Shown in pieces: positions 48,614-56,364 of a stretch of 64,000 nucleotides of DNA. The translations under genes were made by a program, and so were the position numbers. The notes under the pieces are model-generated. The model had not been told where the DNA came from, did not search any database, and saw only the letters and a list, made by a program, of their open reading frames with translations. The stretch comes from Lentibacter sp. (GTDB taxonomy: Bacteria; Pseudomonadota; Alphaproteobacteria; Rhodobacterales; Rhodobacteraceae), in NCBI GenBank assembly GCA_016744435.1, contig JADGEJ010000015.1:17745-81744 (forward strand), in the 5' to 3' direction. Within the stretch, counting starts at the first letter, position 1, and each line of letters begins with the position of its first letter.

Positions 48614-49753
48614 GTGTTTCTATATCTGTTTCGAGGTACTAGCATTTCGGATTTGTTTTCAATAGTTTCTGAGTTACCCGACGCGCTTAATGATGCAAAT
48701 CATTGGAACTTGGTATTGTCCAAGCTTGCGTACGCCACCGGAGCGGAGCACGTATTCGTCTCAGAACGTGACCCTCTTGGAAGTCTGCAGCTTGATGACA
48801 ACCCGTGGGAAAGCCCCTTCGTCTACGGTTACGATGGTGAAGCGGGCATTCGACCATATCTCGATTACTTTCATCAGTTTGATGAATGGGGGAAATTCGA
48901 GCTCTCCTGCGAACGCAATCAACCCGCCTTACTCTCTGAGTTCGCAGGGCCGATGCTCGGAGCACGGTCAGAGTTTTGGGATTGGCTTAATCCTTTAGGT
49001 ATCACCGACAATGCATATGTGAAGCTGTTTGACACTGACGCTGGTTGGGTTGGACTTAACTTGCATTTCAACCGCGATATTTCGGACATAGAAAGCAGGC
49101 TTAGTGTACTGCAGAAAGTCTGCAAGCCTTTAAGTACCTCATTGCAACTGCACTTCAATGGTTTCGGATTCTACGACGAACTTGAGGCACAGTTACTTTC
49201 GTCTGAAATTCCCAAGTTGCTCATTCGGGCTTCAGGAAAAATCGTCGCCATAAACTCACTTGCCGAACAACTCATTGCTACACACTCGGGTACGTTCAAG
49301 ACAAACGGCAAGTTGGCATTCCTCACTTCCAGCATTCAAAATCAATTTCGCCAAGCGTTAGCCGAAGCTGGCTCTGATGGGATGGCACGTATATTCAGCC
49401 TTCCTTTAGACCTTGAGCGAGCGGATATGACGGTCGTCGTACTTCCTGTTCCGAGAAGATCTAGCGCGTCTCTGGACAAAGAACCTCTGCTCGAACTCTC
49501 ATTTATCGGGCGCGAACTTCCGTCGCCACTATTGCGACCACTTGCTAGTGCGTATGGTTTAACGCCTCGCCAGACCACGGTGCTTGCTGAGGTCGAGAAA
49601 GGCAAGAATGTTCGTCAAATAGCGAAGGACTTAGAGCTGAGTTATGACTACGTTCGCAGCATTCTCTACAAAGACATTTTTCCAGCTCTAAACGTCTCTG
49701 ATCTTCCGGAGCTTGTGGCTCTGCTTGGGAAGGTCAACCGAGCAGCGCAGTAA
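48614..49753 (+). CDS. LuxR-family transcriptional regulator
   Basis: A 379-residue protein with a C-terminal LuxR-type helix-turn-helix (residues about 315-370): YGLTPRQTTVLAEVEKGKNV, then IAKDLELSYDYVRSILYKDI. The N-terminal 300 residues do not match a receiver or an autoinducer-binding domain that I recognise; a PAS-like stretch may lie at 200-300 (IPKLLIRASGKIVAINSLAE). The first in-frame start is GTG 48614 without a ribosome site; GAGG at 48632-48635 would fit a start close to 48644, where only ATT is in frame, or a TTG near 48653. The start is therefore uncertain. Confidence 0.75.
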   Translation: MFLYLFRGTSISDLFSIVSELPDALNDANHWNLVLSKLAYATGAEHVFVSERDPLGSLQLDDNPWESPFVYGYDGEAGIRPYLDYFHQFDEWGKFELSCERNQPALLSEFAGPMLGARSEFWDWLNPLGITDNAYVKLFDTDAGWVGLNLHFNRDISDIESRLSVLQKVCKPLSTSLQLHFNGFGFYDELEAQLLSSEIPKLLIRASGKIVAINSLAEQLIATHSGTFKTNGKLAFLTSSIQNQFRQALAEAGSDGMARIFSLPLDLERADMTVVVLPVPRRSSASLDKEPLLELSFIGRELPSPLLRPLASAYGLTPRQTTVLAEVEKGKNVRQIAKDLELSYDYVRSILYKDIFPALNVSDLPELVALLGKVNRAAQ

Positions 49754-49826
49754 CCCCCACAAATGTGGGTGATATTGAGTAAGTTGTATTCTTAAAGCTT
49801 CCTAACAGGATTAGGAGGATTAATCA

Positions 49827-50117
49827 GTGAAGAAACAACTATGCGCAATGGGTGCGAGCCTCTTGCTTATGGGCTGCATTCAGCCGGATGCTTTGGTGTC
49901 TGCGGATGCTGCCAGTGCAAGGCAAGAACAACGTCTAGAAGGATATCGGCATCTCTCGTGTTCGCAGTTGCGCCAACATCATGCGGCCAACTTACCAGCA
50001 CGTGGTGTTCTAGGCACTGTCTCAGTCACTGGCGGTCTAGGGCGTCAAAACCTCTCAGACGCAGAAGAGATGATGCGTCGCAAAGGCTGCCGCCTTCCGG
50101 AGGGGGTGAAGTCATGA
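49827..50117 (+). CDS. Small lipoprotein, unknown
   Basis: A 96-residue protein starting at GTG after a strong AGGAGG. MKKQLCAMGASLLLMGCIQP has a lipobox LLMGC (Cys17). The mature part has two further cysteines (HLSCSQL and KGCRLP). The stop overlaps the next start (ATGA at 50114). No family recognised; likely an envelope protein made together with its downstream neighbour. Confidence 0.72.
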   Translation: MKKQLCAMGASLLLMGCIQPDALVSADAASARQEQRLEGYRHLSCSQLRQHHAANLPARGVLGTVSVTGGLGRQNLSDAEEMMRRKGCRLPEGVKS

Positions 50118-50725
50118 AGCGTCTTCTCGTTCCGTTGGCAATGCTCCCCACGTCTCTCCTCGCGTGGGGCAATATCCAAGTGGTGGAAAGCCCCTCACCT
50201 CAGCCTCGCAACCAAGGCTGGGAAGACCCAGTGCTCATCCTGACGCTCTTGGGTGCTGCAGCCTTGGCTCTGGCCACATGGAGCTTCAAAGCGGGGCCCG
50301 CTCCCAAGACAATCATTTCTGCTTTAGTTGCAGGTGGCTGTGCCCTCATCGGTGCAGCACTTTTCTGGCCACAGTTCGGCGGTGTGAGCATTCCGTTTGA
50401 AGCCCTCGGAAAAGTAGACGTGAACGCCTTCAACAAAATCTTTCTGCCGACCTTCATCAAGGCAGGCATTGCGGGCGTCGCGGGGTACTTGGCAGCATGG
50501 TATCTCCTACCAGAGGATGTGCCTCAGGAACGTGTGAATGTGCAAGCTCAGCCAGCAGCACAAACACGAGAAAACCACCCGCTCCAAACAGGTGACCGCA
50601 TCAAGACCTACAAAGGCTATGAAATCGTCAAAGCCGAAAACGGTGTCACGGTTGACGGTGTGGCCTACTCCGGTCTTCTGGCCGCAGAGAAGGTAATTGA
50701 TGCGATGGCAAAGTCACCGCACTAA
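50114..50725 (+). CDS. Membrane protein, unknown, coupled to the lipoprotein gene
   Basis: A 203-residue protein with a signal peptide (MKRLLVPLAMLPTSLLAWGN), three further hydrophobic segments at about 38-55, 62-80 and 115-137, and a soluble C-terminal domain from about 155 (GDRIKTYKGYEIVKAENGVT). ATG 50114 overlaps the upstream stop. A much longer frame from 49841 is an out-of-frame shadow of the lipoprotein gene. The 3' end overlaps the antisense kinase remnant. Function unknown. Confidence 0.68.
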   Translation: MKRLLVPLAMLPTSLLAWGNIQVVESPSPQPRNQGWEDPVLILTLLGAAALALATWSFKAGPAPKTIISALVAGGCALIGAALFWPQFGGVSIPFEALGKVDVNAFNKIFLPTFIKAGIAGVAGYLAAWYLLPEDVPQERVNVQAQPAAQTRENHPLQTGDRIKTYKGYEIVKAENGVTVDGVAYSGLLAAEKVIDAMAKSPH

Positions 50726-51545
50726 AGGCCTTGGTCTGCACACCATCAATCATGAGTTTGATGAACATGCGATAGTTGGGCAGGTTGACGAGGCTTGGTA
50801 CATCAACCTTGCCCAAAACACGTGACATTAGGGGCGCATCTTGCGCCCCTACGGTTGGTGGCAACCCTGGCATGGTAGTGCGCCCTAGCACGATCGGTTT
50901 CTGATTCACCAATTCAATGCCATATCTTGGTCCACTTGGGAGCACTTGCAGTTTCAGCTGACGACTGACCTTCGGCAGGCTAATCGCTGCGTTGCAGCCG
51001 GGACAGGCTACGGTAGTTGCGTCAGCCACAAAGGCTTCACCGCAATCATGAATCCAACAATTGTGGAGCGCCCGAGTGAGTACACGCCGCCAATCGTCAG
51101 GCCCCGGACGATCGGCAGGGTTCAAGCTGAAGGCTCGGTCGAACAACGCCATCAGCTCGAAGCCCAAGGCCTCTATGGGAAGATCATCTGGGCAAACCGG
51201 TCGGTCATGTTCGGGCCAGCGGCCCTGGCAAATCACTTGGTCGACGGCGCTTGGTTCACTGGGCATCCCCTCGGTTGGGTAACGCCCAGTTAGGATCATG
51301 CTCATCATCATGGCTGCTTGGAAGTAGCCGCTCTCCCGCGTTGGGGCCTGTTGGGTGCCATCTCGTTGTTCCGGGGCCAGCATGGGGCGTTGACCGATCG
51401 TATCTGGGGCGGGCACATCTGGGTCAAAGGCCAGAAAGCCATCAAAATCTATGAGATGGACGCTCCCGTCAGGCGCAATAAGGAGATTGCTGGGGGCAAT
51501 AACAGTGAAAAAGAAGCTGCCGACTGGTGTATGTCGGAATGTGAT
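50646..51545 (-). pseudogene. Remnant of a TerY-P-type Ser/Thr protein kinase
   Basis: The open minus-strand frame from 51545 to 50646 encodes the C-terminal part of a kinase. APSNLLIAPDGSVHLIDFDG is the catalytic-loop and DFG region, TIGQRPMLAPEQRDG the activation segment, FSLNPADRPGPDDW the end of the kinase fold, and CPGCNAAISLP a zinc-ribbon Cys pair seen in kinases of TerY-P triads. The N-lobe (glycine loop, catalytic Lys) and the HxD Asp are missing; a TGA stop closes the frame exactly where the opposite-strand vWA gene begins. The last about 26 residues lie antisense to the membrane gene and are not kinase. It is a truncated gene. Confidence 0.65.
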
Positions 51546-52098
51546 TCAGCATGCCTTGTTCATGCTTGATCACTCATCTTCGATGTCTGGTGAAAAGATA
51601 CAAGAACTTGAAATGGCGATGAGCTCGATCTTATTGCAGCTAGCGGATCCATCCAACAAAGGCGGTTTCCGGATCACGATCATTCCTTTCAACCACAGCA
51701 GTTCCTTCCATTGCACCGGCGAAGCTGCGACCTCGGTTGCTGCACTAAATCTTGTTGCCTCGGGCGGCACCAACTTCGACTCTCCGATCCTCAAGGCGAT
51801 CCAGGCGATTGATGATTTCAAAACTCAACCTAACCCTGGCGGCTGGCAGTTTTTGCAAACACAAGCGTTCATTCTGTCCGACGGCCAGTCGCGCGTCGCT
51901 GATAAGAACATTCAGGACTTGCAGGAACGGGCCAATGTGACCGCCATCGCCTACGGCGCTGATGCCAACCAAAGCACGCTGTCCCAGATCGCGAGCGACG
52001 GTCAGGTGCATGTCGTCGGAACCAACGGTGGAGCACTGCGCGACTTCCTTGCGGCTGTCGGTGCGACAATGGTTTCGACCATCAGAGCAGCGATGTAA
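51541..52098 (+). CDS. vWA-domain protein (TerY-like)
   Basis: A 185-residue von Willebrand A domain from GTG 51541. HALFMLDHSSSMSGEKIQEL carries the metal-binding DxSxS motif, GGTNFDSPILKAI the conserved Thr/Asp loop, and AFILSDGQSR the third metal ligand. TerY proteins of this kind work with a phosphatase and a kinase. A longer frame from 51451 runs antisense to the kinase remnant and is unlikely to be coding upstream of 51541. It may be an isolated remnant of the same lost operon. Confidence 0.7.
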   Translation: MIQHALFMLDHSSSMSGEKIQELEMAMSSILLQLADPSNKGGFRITIIPFNHSSSFHCTGEAATSVAALNLVASGGTNFDSPILKAIQAIDDFKTQPNPGGWQFLQTQAFILSDGQSRVADKNIQDLQERANVTAIAYGADANQSTLSQIASDGQVHVVGTNGGALRDFLAAVGATMVSTIRAAM

Positions 52099-52107
52099 GC
52101 AACCAGC

Positions 52108-52137
52108 GCAGGAGGGCCGGACTTCCGGTCCTCCTGC
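52108..52137 (+). terminator. Hairpin after the vWA gene
   Basis: GCAGGAGGGCCGG (52108-52120) pairs with CCGGTCCTCCTGC (52125-52137), 13 pairs with one G-U and an ACTT loop, 9 bases after the stop. There is no T-run, so it is a possible terminator. The next about 120 bases hold no gene. Confidence 0.6.
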
Positions 52138-52260
52138 AATGCAAACTCTGGGCATGTCACAACTCCCAAGGACAAACGTTTAGTTTATAGCGTCTTTCCA
52201 AACACATATAAAAAGCCCAGCTCCCCCTCGGTCAGGCTTTGCTGATCACCCCTGCAAAGC

Positions 52261-52470
52261 ATGGCGGAGCATAATCACGGCACCGAGGGTTTAGAAGAAC
52301 ACCCACAACGACGGATTAACGTCGCAGCTGCGCGTCAGATGCTGGGGATGATCGGTAAAAATTATGATGATGAAGATATCATCGAAATCTTAGCAGTTCT
52401 GTATGGCATCGCCGAAGAGGGCTTTGAGGTCTATTCAAACTATCCAGAACATCCTGACCCAGACGAATAG
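52261..52470 (+). CDS. Small acidic protein, unknown
   Basis: A 69-residue frame. INVAAARQMLGMIGKNYDDE and EDIIEILAVLYGIAEEGFE suggest a helical protein with an acidic C-terminus (HPDPDE). No strong ribosome site is seen. It is the last frame before repeat R1, and is only moderately supported. Confidence 0.45.
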   Translation: MAEHNHGTEGLEEHPQRRINVAAARQMLGMIGKNYDDEDIIEILAVLYGIAEEGFEVYSNYPEHPDPDE

Positions 52471-52477
52471 TATTGAT

Positions 52478-52573
52478 CTCACGGCAAATCGACCTCTAGT
52501 CCAGTCCAGAACTGGGCCTCGAAGGTGTTCCATCCGTTAGACAGGTGCCAAACCCTTTAAGCCGCTCACAGAG
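52478..52573. repeat. Module-boundary repeat R1
   Basis: The first of three near-100-bp direct repeats (also 56098, 59069). It starts CTCACGGCAAATCGACCTCTA, followed by a hairpin of type CCAGT..ACTGG and GAAGGTGTTCCATCCGTT, and ends GCCGCTCACAGAG. Compared with R2 and R3 it has a 5-bp deletion and more substitutions. On the minus strand it preserves the reading NGWNTFE.QF.TGLEVDLP and stop. Confidence 0.85.
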
Positions 52574-52681
52574 AGGGTTCCGAAACTGTCATCCCGTCAC
52601 TCCTGCGCGAGAGAAACTCCTTGCGACTAGAGCAAGTGTTTGATCTTCTCCTACACAGAATATCGAGATGTGGTAACGAAA

Positions 52682-54634
52682 ATGACGGACGAAACGTTCT
52701 CAAGAAAAGTCGACAATACCGCCCGCCTGCTTTTTGAGGCTCTCATCAGCCCTGACTTGGAGAAGTTCGGTTTTTTTCAGCTAGCAAATCGTCTTCTTAT
52801 GGGATTGCAGGGGCGCTATGTGTTGCGCTTTTTTGCAACATTTGGATTCGATCGAAGTGTTGAGTTCGAGCTTGGGTCATCCCTTCTTGATTATATTTAC
52901 CTGAAGGACGTTCTGAAATTCTCCAGAGTTCATCGTGTCCAAGGGGCTGAGCGAAAGAGTTTTGCGGCACAGCACCCAGGCTTTAAAAGCGTACCAGCTG
53001 AGATAGCAAGCGGGCGCACATACAGATTTCCGAAAGATGACCATAAAGTCTTCAGCCTATTTGAGAACTCTACCGACGGTATGGCCCTCCATTTTCGAAT
53101 TTATAACGTTCGATCAATAAGACAATCAGGCGTTTTCGCACTGGACATACGAGAAATTGCCCCCAACTCTGAAGCGGCCGTATTTGTAGACGATGTACTT
53201 CGTTGCCTTCGTCATCAATGGGGGGGAGATTTCGATGTTGATCTTAAGGCAATAGTCCCGAAAAGTTTGCTAAAAGGTATGATGGGGGCGCGGCTTCAGT
53301 ATAAAAATAGGTTCGTCAAAATTCCTGACCACCCTCGAGAAAAGGAAATTTTTGATGAACTCCAGCGGTACAACAACACCCTTATCCACGACATCGTCCA
53401 ATCTGAGTACCTTCGACTAAGGGAGTCACCACTGAGAAGATTTGAAGAGCTACCTTTCCGGTTTCTCTTCCATCTCAAGAGATTCAACCGTTCCGAGCCC
53501 CGCGCACCGAATGGAAGTGTCGATGGATATCATTACGAGCCCGTCCCTATCTTTTGCGAAGCACAGAGAACCGATTTGGAAAAAGGGCTGATTTACCTCC
53601 GCGACAGAGCGGAACCATCTAGCGAAGCCAACTCATTTAGATTCCGGGCCACCAAGCGCAACGCTGAGTATCGCGAAAACGAGGTCAAATTCATCACTCG
53701 ACAACGGTATTTGGATCCAGAGGTTGATGAGTGGTTTTGGAGCAAACTAAAAAACCAAGGAAATCTCGACTGGTTCTTCGACACAATCTGTGAACCATTG
53801 TCCGAGCACGAACGGCTTTTTTGCGATCCGTGTCTAGCTTCTGGCGTAGTTCAGTATCGAGATCATGTATTTCCCCAAAGACCCAAAAGAGACCACCTGC
53901 TTCCTTACGTTTTCGTCCAGTCTACCACGCTAGACCCACGGTCTCGTCTAGCCTCTAAGTACCGGGATGTTTGCTATCATTATTTGTTCTCGATGATGGC
54001 CACGACAAAATCAAAACCACGGCAAGACTTGCTCCTTATCCCGACAAGGTTAGGCGGGGCACCATTTGGCTGCATCTCCACGGTTTTTGGGTGTTTTGAC
54101 GACGACGATGAACTTAAAGACGTACACGAACCTGCCCGTATCTTTGCTAGAAATTGGTATTTTTACGAACGCGTGGCTGTGAACTTCAATGGCCATATTA
54201 GACGTGATTTGATGAACGGATACCTGACGGCTCTATCGATTGTTTTTGAGGAGTATTTGTCTAGGCAGCTACGTTCCAAACGGTCAACAGCCGAACTTCT
54301 TGACGAACTAAACACCACTTCTGCTGAGCTACAGAGACTTCTACCGTTCGATAGGATTGTATTCTTTGAAAAGAAACACTTAGGGCAAGATTTCCTAGGT
54401 GAAAACGTAGTAAGCATCGCCGCAGCCCGAGCAGAGCGAGACCCATCCGTACTTGAGCATGGATACATGATAGTTCCGCATGCGCGCAAAGAAACGATAG
54501 TTGCTCGGTTCGAGGTAAACCAGCATTTCTCCCGCTTTGGAAAACGCCAATTCGTCGAGCAAGACCATTGTTTGGGTGAATGGTTGAACGCTTGCCAAGC
54601 CCTAAATATTGATGTTGAGATGCCGGATGACTAA
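52682..54634 (+). CDS. Large protein of unknown function, module 1 gene A
   Basis: A 650-residue cytosolic protein from ATG 52682; the frame is open from a TTG at 52640, so up to 14 residues more are possible. I recognise no family. It has no membrane segment and no signal peptide. The middle is rich in aromatic and charged residues (RLLPFDRIVFFEKK, HGYMIVPHARKET); RFFATFGFDRSVEFELG and GGAPFGCISTVFGCFDDDDE look like globular domain cores. A GAF-like sensor region around 440-560 is only a guess. Its stop overlaps gene B by 8 bases. Its place between two defence-type repeats and next to CBASS suggests a role in defence. Confidence 0.75.
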   Translation: MTDETFSRKVDNTARLLFEALISPDLEKFGFFQLANRLLMGLQGRYVLRFFATFGFDRSVEFELGSSLLDYIYLKDVLKFSRVHRVQGAERKSFAAQHPGFKSVPAEIASGRTYRFPKDDHKVFSLFENSTDGMALHFRIYNVRSIRQSGVFALDIREIAPNSEAAVFVDDVLRCLRHQWGGDFDVDLKAIVPKSLLKGMMGARLQYKNRFVKIPDHPREKEIFDELQRYNNTLIHDIVQSEYLRLRESPLRRFEELPFRFLFHLKRFNRSEPRAPNGSVDGYHYEPVPIFCEAQRTDLEKGLIYLRDRAEPSSEANSFRFRATKRNAEYRENEVKFITRQRYLDPEVDEWFWSKLKNQGNLDWFFDTICEPLSEHERLFCDPCLASGVVQYRDHVFPQRPKRDHLLPYVFVQSTTLDPRSRLASKYRDVCYHYLFSMMATTKSKPRQDLLLIPTRLGGAPFGCISTVFGCFDDDDELKDVHEPARIFARNWYFYERVAVNFNGHIRRDLMNGYLTALSIVFEEYLSRQLRSKRSTAELLDELNTTSAELQRLLPFDRIVFFEKKHLGQDFLGENVVSIAAARAERDPSVLEHGYMIVPHARKETIVARFEVNQHFSRFGKRQFVEQDHCLGEWLNACQALNIDVEMPDD

Positions 54635-55472
54635 AGATAACTCGATCGCACACAGCAAACCTCCATCGCTCTTAGGCCCTCTGTTAGGGCGTGCAAACCG
54701 CCACAGAGATCGTAGAAGGAGGGAGGATCAACACCTTCTGTTGAACACCGATCTTATCTTTGGTGTTGAAGATTTGACAGATTCAGAACCTAAGGTACTT
54801 TATCATCAAATCGAAGACACCGACCAAACGCTTCCGCTAGGTGAGATCTACCGTGATTGCAAAACGGTGGAAAACCTCATTGGTCCCTTTAGAACTGACT
54901 TGGTCGAGACCCGATCGGGGCTTTCAGCCAATGAGATAGCAGTTCGCTTCGCCTCTCATGTAAAAGCCCAGTTGGCTGAAGATCCAGCGAAACCTCGGCT
55001 TGATCAGCAGTTAATAGAGACTGTTGCGGAAGCCCAGGCGGCTGAAGTTCGTGCGGCCATTGATCAATTCCTTGCGAAAGGTCTCCAAAGGCAAGAAGAA
55101 CTGCCCTTAACCCTGCAAGAGACCCTAAATCGTATCGACTTCATGGCTATGCCAGGTCCCGCTTGGAAGTTAGCCCTCCTCAAATATCCAGTACCAAAGT
55201 ATCGCAAGATCGGCAGCCGGAAAGCCCAGGAAGCTGGAGAGGCCGATGGTCCGCCGGATGCGTTCTTTCAAAAGTGGTACCTTGGGGGGGATGGTGATCG
55301 CCCGAACATCGTGAAGCTTGGCATGTCTCTGACGGACTTGAAAGAAAGAGACGTAAAGTTGGCTGATAGCTTAAAGAGCCACCTCTCTTACATAAAAGCG
55401 GGCTTCACACTCGGTGAGTGGATCCAAGGCGAACAGGCTGAGTACGAAAAACGTTTGGAATCAAAAAATTAA
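54627..55472 (+). CDS. Unknown protein, module 1 gene B
   Basis: A 281-residue soluble protein from ATG 54627, overlapping the end of gene A by 8 bases, so it is translationally coupled. The N-terminus is basic (GRANRHRDRRRREDQHLL), the middle is helical with many Ala/Glu/Gln (ETVAEAQAAEVRAAIDQFLA), and the C-terminus ends EQAEYEKRLESKN. A segment PGPAWKLALLKYPVPKYRKI stands out. No family recognised. It probably acts with gene A. Confidence 0.75.
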   Translation: MTKDNSIAHSKPPSLLGPLLGRANRHRDRRRREDQHLLLNTDLIFGVEDLTDSEPKVLYHQIEDTDQTLPLGEIYRDCKTVENLIGPFRTDLVETRSGLSANEIAVRFASHVKAQLAEDPAKPRLDQQLIETVAEAQAAEVRAAIDQFLAKGLQRQEELPLTLQETLNRIDFMAMPGPAWKLALLKYPVPKYRKIGSRKAQEAGEADGPPDAFFQKWYLGGDGDRPNIVKLGMSLTDLKERDVKLADSLKSHLSYIKAGFTLGEWIQGEQAEYEKRLESKN

Positions 55473-55473
55473 T

Positions 55474-55513
55474 CCTAATCTAGATAAAAATTCACCCTAA
55501 TTGGGATAAAAAT
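55474..55513. promoter_or_regulatory. Direct repeats upstream of the tiny-ORF pair
   Basis: CCTAATCTAGATAAAAAT (55474-55491) and CCTAATTGGGATAAAAAT (55496-55513) have the same length and are offset by 22 bases, two turns of the helix. They sit just after gene B and upstream of two short ORFs with good ribosome sites. This looks like a paired operator; the regulator is unknown. Confidence 0.5.
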
Positions 55514-55575
55514 GTAGACAATCACTTTGTATTCGGTGTACCGTTTATCCATGGCCAACAACCACGGAGGTGCCG

Positions 55576-55686
55576 ATGAAGCGAATATCTGACAAAACGA
55601 GCGTGCCCGTCACGCTACCGTGGGAAGCTCCATTTCAAGACCTGGAACTCCCCTACAATCCCTACGACTTTTACCCTCTGATTTAG
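55576..55686 (+). CDS. 36-residue ORF with strong ribosome site
   Basis: GGAGGTGCCG precedes ATG 55576. The peptide MKRISDKTSVPVTLPWEAP and onwards is rich in Pro, Tyr and Leu (ELPYNPYDFYPLI at the end) and has no membrane helix. The next small ORF starts 10 bases after its stop. The ribosome site is the main support. Function unknown. Confidence 0.5.
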   Translation: MKRISDKTSVPVTLPWEAPFQDLELPYNPYDFYPLI

Positions 55687-55696
55687 GAGAAATACG

Positions 55697-55801
55697 ATGA
55701 GCAACCGTAGCCGTGACGACGATTCATGTAAGTGTACCTGGGTTCGCCTTGGTGTCAGCGCTTTAGTGCTGGTCGCTTCTGGTGGGACTATGACCCTTTG
55801 A
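55697..55801 (+). CDS. 34-residue ORF with a hydrophobic segment
   Basis: AGGAG precedes ATG 55697. The peptide has a charged N-terminus (MSNRSRDDDSCKC) and a hydrophobic stretch VRLGVSALVLVASGG. It follows the 36-residue ORF closely and is followed by a terminator, so the pair forms a small transcription unit. It could be a small membrane peptide or part of a toxin system; this is inference. Confidence 0.48.
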   Translation: MSNRSRDDDSCKCTWVRLGVSALVLVASGGTMTL

Positions 55802-55806
55802 CCAGC

Positions 55807-55838
55807 TGCTCCCTTTGCCGGTGAGGGCAAAGGGAGCA
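55807..55838 (+). terminator. Terminator after the tiny-ORF pair
   Basis: TGCTCCCTTTGCC (55807-55819) pairs exactly with GGCAAAGGGAGCA (55826-55838) around a 6-base loop, followed by ATTTAACTT. Confidence 0.8.
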
Positions 55839-55864
55839 ATTTAACTTAGTATTTTGAGGTACCT

Positions 55865-56089
55865 ATGGAAGCTTTTATTATTGGGCTTTTGATTGTAGTC
55901 GGCGTGCCTTTAACAATCTGGTTAGGTTTCGCTTTCCTGCTCGCTTGGCCTATTTGGGTTCCTGTCGGAATTGTTGCAGCAGGCATTAGCATTGGTAGCG
56001 CAGCAGGCGGCGTGATCGTTGCCATTGGCCTCGCGATCGGGGTAGTGATTTTGGCTGGAATCCTTCATATTACCGGGATAATCGATTGA
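55865..56089 (+). CDS. Small membrane protein, 74 residues
   Basis: A frame from ATG 55865 with GAGG upstream. It is nearly all hydrophobic, with two to three membrane segments (MEAFIIGLLIVVGVPLTIWL and a Gly/Ala/Ile-rich second half GGVIVAIGLAIGVVILAGIL). It is the last gene before repeat R2. Function unknown. Confidence 0.6.
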   Translation: MEAFIIGLLIVVGVPLTIWLGFAFLLAWPIWVPVGIVAAGISIGSAAGGVIVAIGLAIGVVILAGILHITGIID

Positions 56090-56097
56090 TTTCTCCA

Positions 56098-56198
56098 CTC
56101 ACGATAAATCGACCTCTAGCCCTGTCCTGAACTGGGTCTCGAAGGTGTTCCATCCGTTGGACAGGTGCCCAGCCAGACCTTTTAAGCCGCTCATAGAG
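56098..56198. repeat. Module-boundary repeat R2
   Basis: Second full copy: CTCACGATAAATCGACCTCTA, then the hairpin block, GAAGGTGTTCCATCCGTTGG and GCCGCTCATAGAG. On the minus strand it reads as an uninterrupted 31-codon frame starting MSGLKGLAGHLSNGWNTFET and ending GLEVDLS and stop. It separates module 1 from the CBASS operon. Confidence 0.88.
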
Positions 56199-56364
56199 CA
56201 GGCTTTCAGCCTTTTCTGGTCGTAATATCCCAAATTCGAGTGAGCTCTATCTTGTAGTTTTCTTAGAAAGACATACCTTAGGTTGTGTATTTTGGCGGAA
56301 AAACAAGCAAAACGCATTGATCGAATAGCATAATTCTGCAGGGCATTTTAGAAATGAATACTAA

